Below, piece after piece: positions 62,838 to 64,000 of a DNA stretch of 64,000 nt. Where the stretch lies: assembly GCA_016219425.1 (NCBI GenBank), contig JACRNB010000012.1, positions 62,001 through 126,000 of the forward strand. Direction: 5' to 3'. Positions within the stretch are counted from its first letter, which is position 1. The number at the start of each line of letters is the position of its first letter. Source of the DNA: Betaproteobacteria bacterium (GTDB lineage: Bacteria; Pseudomonadota; Gammaproteobacteria; Burkholderiales; Thiobacillaceae). The notes beneath the pieces are model-generated. The model was given only the letters and a program-made list of their open reading frames with translations. It was not told the origin of the DNA and searched no databases. The position numbers and the translations under genes were made by a program.

Positions 62838-64000
62838 TCAATCCTCCCGCCGCATCTGTGGGAACAGGATCACGTCGCGGATGCTGGCGGCGTCGGTCAG
62901 CAACATGACGTAGCGGTCGATGCCGATGCCGCAGCCGCCGGTGGGGGGCAGGCCGTGTTCCAGGGCGCGGATGAAGTCGGCGTCGTAGTACATGGCCTCT
63001 TCGTCGCCGGATTCCTTGGCCGCAACCTGGGCCTTGAAGCGGGCGTCCTGGTCTTCGGCGTCGTTCAGTTCGGAGAAGCCGTTGGCGACCTCGCGCCCGG
63101 CGATGTACAGCTCGAAGCGTTCGGTGACTTCCGGGCGGGCGTCGTTGGCGCGCGCCAGGGGGGAGCATTCAACCGGGTGTTCGATGATGTAGGTGGGCTG
63201 GATCAGGAGGTGTTCGGTGGTCTCTTCGAACAGGGTGAGTTGCAGCCCGGCCAGGCCGTCATGCTTGTGATAGGCGATCTTGCGGCGTTGCAGTTCGGCC
63301 AGGACGAAGGCCTGGTCTTCCAGCGGCGCGTCCTTCAGCTCCGGGTTGTATTGGCGCATGGCCTGCAACGGGGTGAGGCGGGCGAAGGGGTGCGAGAGGT
63401 CGATCATCTGGCCTTGGTACGAGACCACGGCGTGGCCGGTGACGTCGATGGCCACCTGGCGCAGCAGGCGTTCGACGAAGCCCATGAGGTACTGGTAATC
63501 GCGGTAGGCCTCGTAGAACTCCATCATGGTGAACTCGGGGTTGTGCCGGGTGGAGAGCCCCTCGTTGCGGAAGTTGCGGTTGATTTCAAAGACTTTTTCC
63601 ATGCCGCCCACGACCAGGCGCTTCAGGTACAGCTCGGGCGCGATGCGCAGGAACAGTTCCATGTCGAGCGCGTTGTGGTGGGTGGTGAAGGGCTTGGCCG
63701 ATGCGCCGCCGGGGATGGGATGCATCATCGGCGTCTCCACTTCCAGGAAGCCGTGGCCGCTCATGTAGGCGCGGATGGCCTGGACGATCCTGGAGCGGCG
63801 GATGAAGGTTTCGCGCGTGTTTTCGTTGGTGATGAGGTCGAGGTAGCGCTGGCGGTATTTCTGTTCCTGGTCGGTGAGACCGTGGAATTTTTCCGGCAGC
63901 GGGCGCAGGGCCTTGGTGAGCAGGCGCACCTGGCTGGCCTGGATGGTCAGCTCGTTGGTCTTGGTGCGGAACAGCATGCCGGTGACGCCGAGGATGTCGC
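62838..64000 (-). CDS. lysS: Lysyl-tRNA synthetase, class II, 5' end beyond the window
   Basis: The C-terminal part, 387 residues in frame, of a class II LysRS that charges tRNA-Lys. The frame stays open to the window edge at 64000, so the anticodon-binding N-terminal domain is outside. Class II motif 2 is [26 protein letters not shown] and motif 3 is [18 protein letters not shown]. The C terminus FPQMRRED is typical. The track lists only the part after an internal Met (63977). Confidence 0.95.
   Translation of the reverse strand, partial: DILGVTGMLFRTKTNELTIQASQVRLLTKALRPLPEKFHGLTDQEQKYRQRYLDLITNENTRETFIRRSRIVQAIRAYMSGHGFLEVETPMMHPIPGGASAKPFTTHHNALDMELFLRIAPELYLKRLVVGGMEKVFEINRNFRNEGLSTRHNPEFTMMEFYEAYRDYQYLMGFVERLLRQVAIDVTGHAVVSYQGQMIDLSHPFARLTPLQAMRQYNPELKDAPLEDQAFVLAELQRRKIAYHKHDGLAGLQLTLFEETTEHLLIQPTYIIEHPVECSPLARANDARPEVTERFELYIAGREVANGFSELNDAEDQDARFKAQVAAKESGDEEAMYYDADFIRALEHGLPPTGGCGIGIDRYVMLLTDAASIRDVILFPQMRRED

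Overview
The window looks like chromosomal DNA of a high-GC Gram-negative proteobacterium, most likely a betaproteobacterium. The evidence is a homodimeric-type aceE followed by aceF and an lpdA with its own lipoyl domain, a nadE-glnB pair, a cmk-rpsA-ihfB block, aroC next to an MFS transporter, and PEP-CTERM and hopanoid genes. No genus can be named from sequence alone. One block does not fit: a flagellin with FlbT and FlaF, which are typical of Alphaproteobacteria.

Layout. 1-1940: the end of an H2-sensing [NiFe] hydrogenase large subunit and its kinase (hoxC-hoxJ). 1968-6069: an orphan Lpd-like flavoprotein, a Met/Pro-rich secreted protein and an Aer-like chemoreceptor. 6108-12224: the pyruvate dehydrogenase operon aceE-aceF-lpdA. 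12351-18644: an M17 aminopeptidase, aroC, a Uma2-family protein and an MFS transporter on +, facing nadE-glnB on -. 18692-24007: a signalling operon of a heme-c chemoreceptor, a PhnD-like lipoprotein and a BarA-like hybrid kinase. 24049-28039: hpnC-hpnD-hpnE (squalene synthesis) and a short-chain dehydrogenase. 28097-31171: cmk, rpsA, ihfB and a divergent hfq. 31295-37147: a CbpA-like co-chaperone, then flagellin, a helper gene, flbT, flaF, a DUF2802 gene, a fliK-like gene and an flhB-like gene. 37289-45913: five tightly packed signalling genes (MerR-like HTH-REC, REC-HD-GYP, PAS kinase-REC, heme-c GGDEF-EAL, Cache-PAS kinase). 45884-51861: copper ATPase, GAF-GGDEF-EAL, a LuxR-type response regulator and a PEP-CTERM protein. 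52007-57047: a nickel/cobalt ECF-type transporter, a metallo-beta-lactamase-fold hydrolase, a tandem repeat array and nikR. 57097-62691: a MoxR/DUF58/transglutaminase operon with two extra genes inside. 62838-64000: lysS, cut by the window edge.

How the genes fit together. Hydrogen sensing (hoxC/hoxJ), nickel uptake (cbiMQO with NikR) and c-type heme sensors suggest a bacterium that uses H2 and tunes motility and cyclic-di-GMP to redox conditions. I find three sites that match the sigma-28 (FliA) consensus: before the flagellin, before the Aer-like receptor and before the heme-c receptor operon. This ties the BarA-like kinase to the motility regulon. A sigma-54 -24/-12 site precedes the PEP-CTERM gene.

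The most unusual structural theme is palindromic repeats of several families. One roughly 100-bp repeat doublet lies in frame inside the interdomain linkers of both lpdA and aceF. Another family forms a tandem array of about 0.94 kb between the hydrolase gene and nikR. Others supply a stop codon (cbiO), overlap a start region (cbiQ) or separate operon genes (hpnD/hpnE, moxR/lysS).
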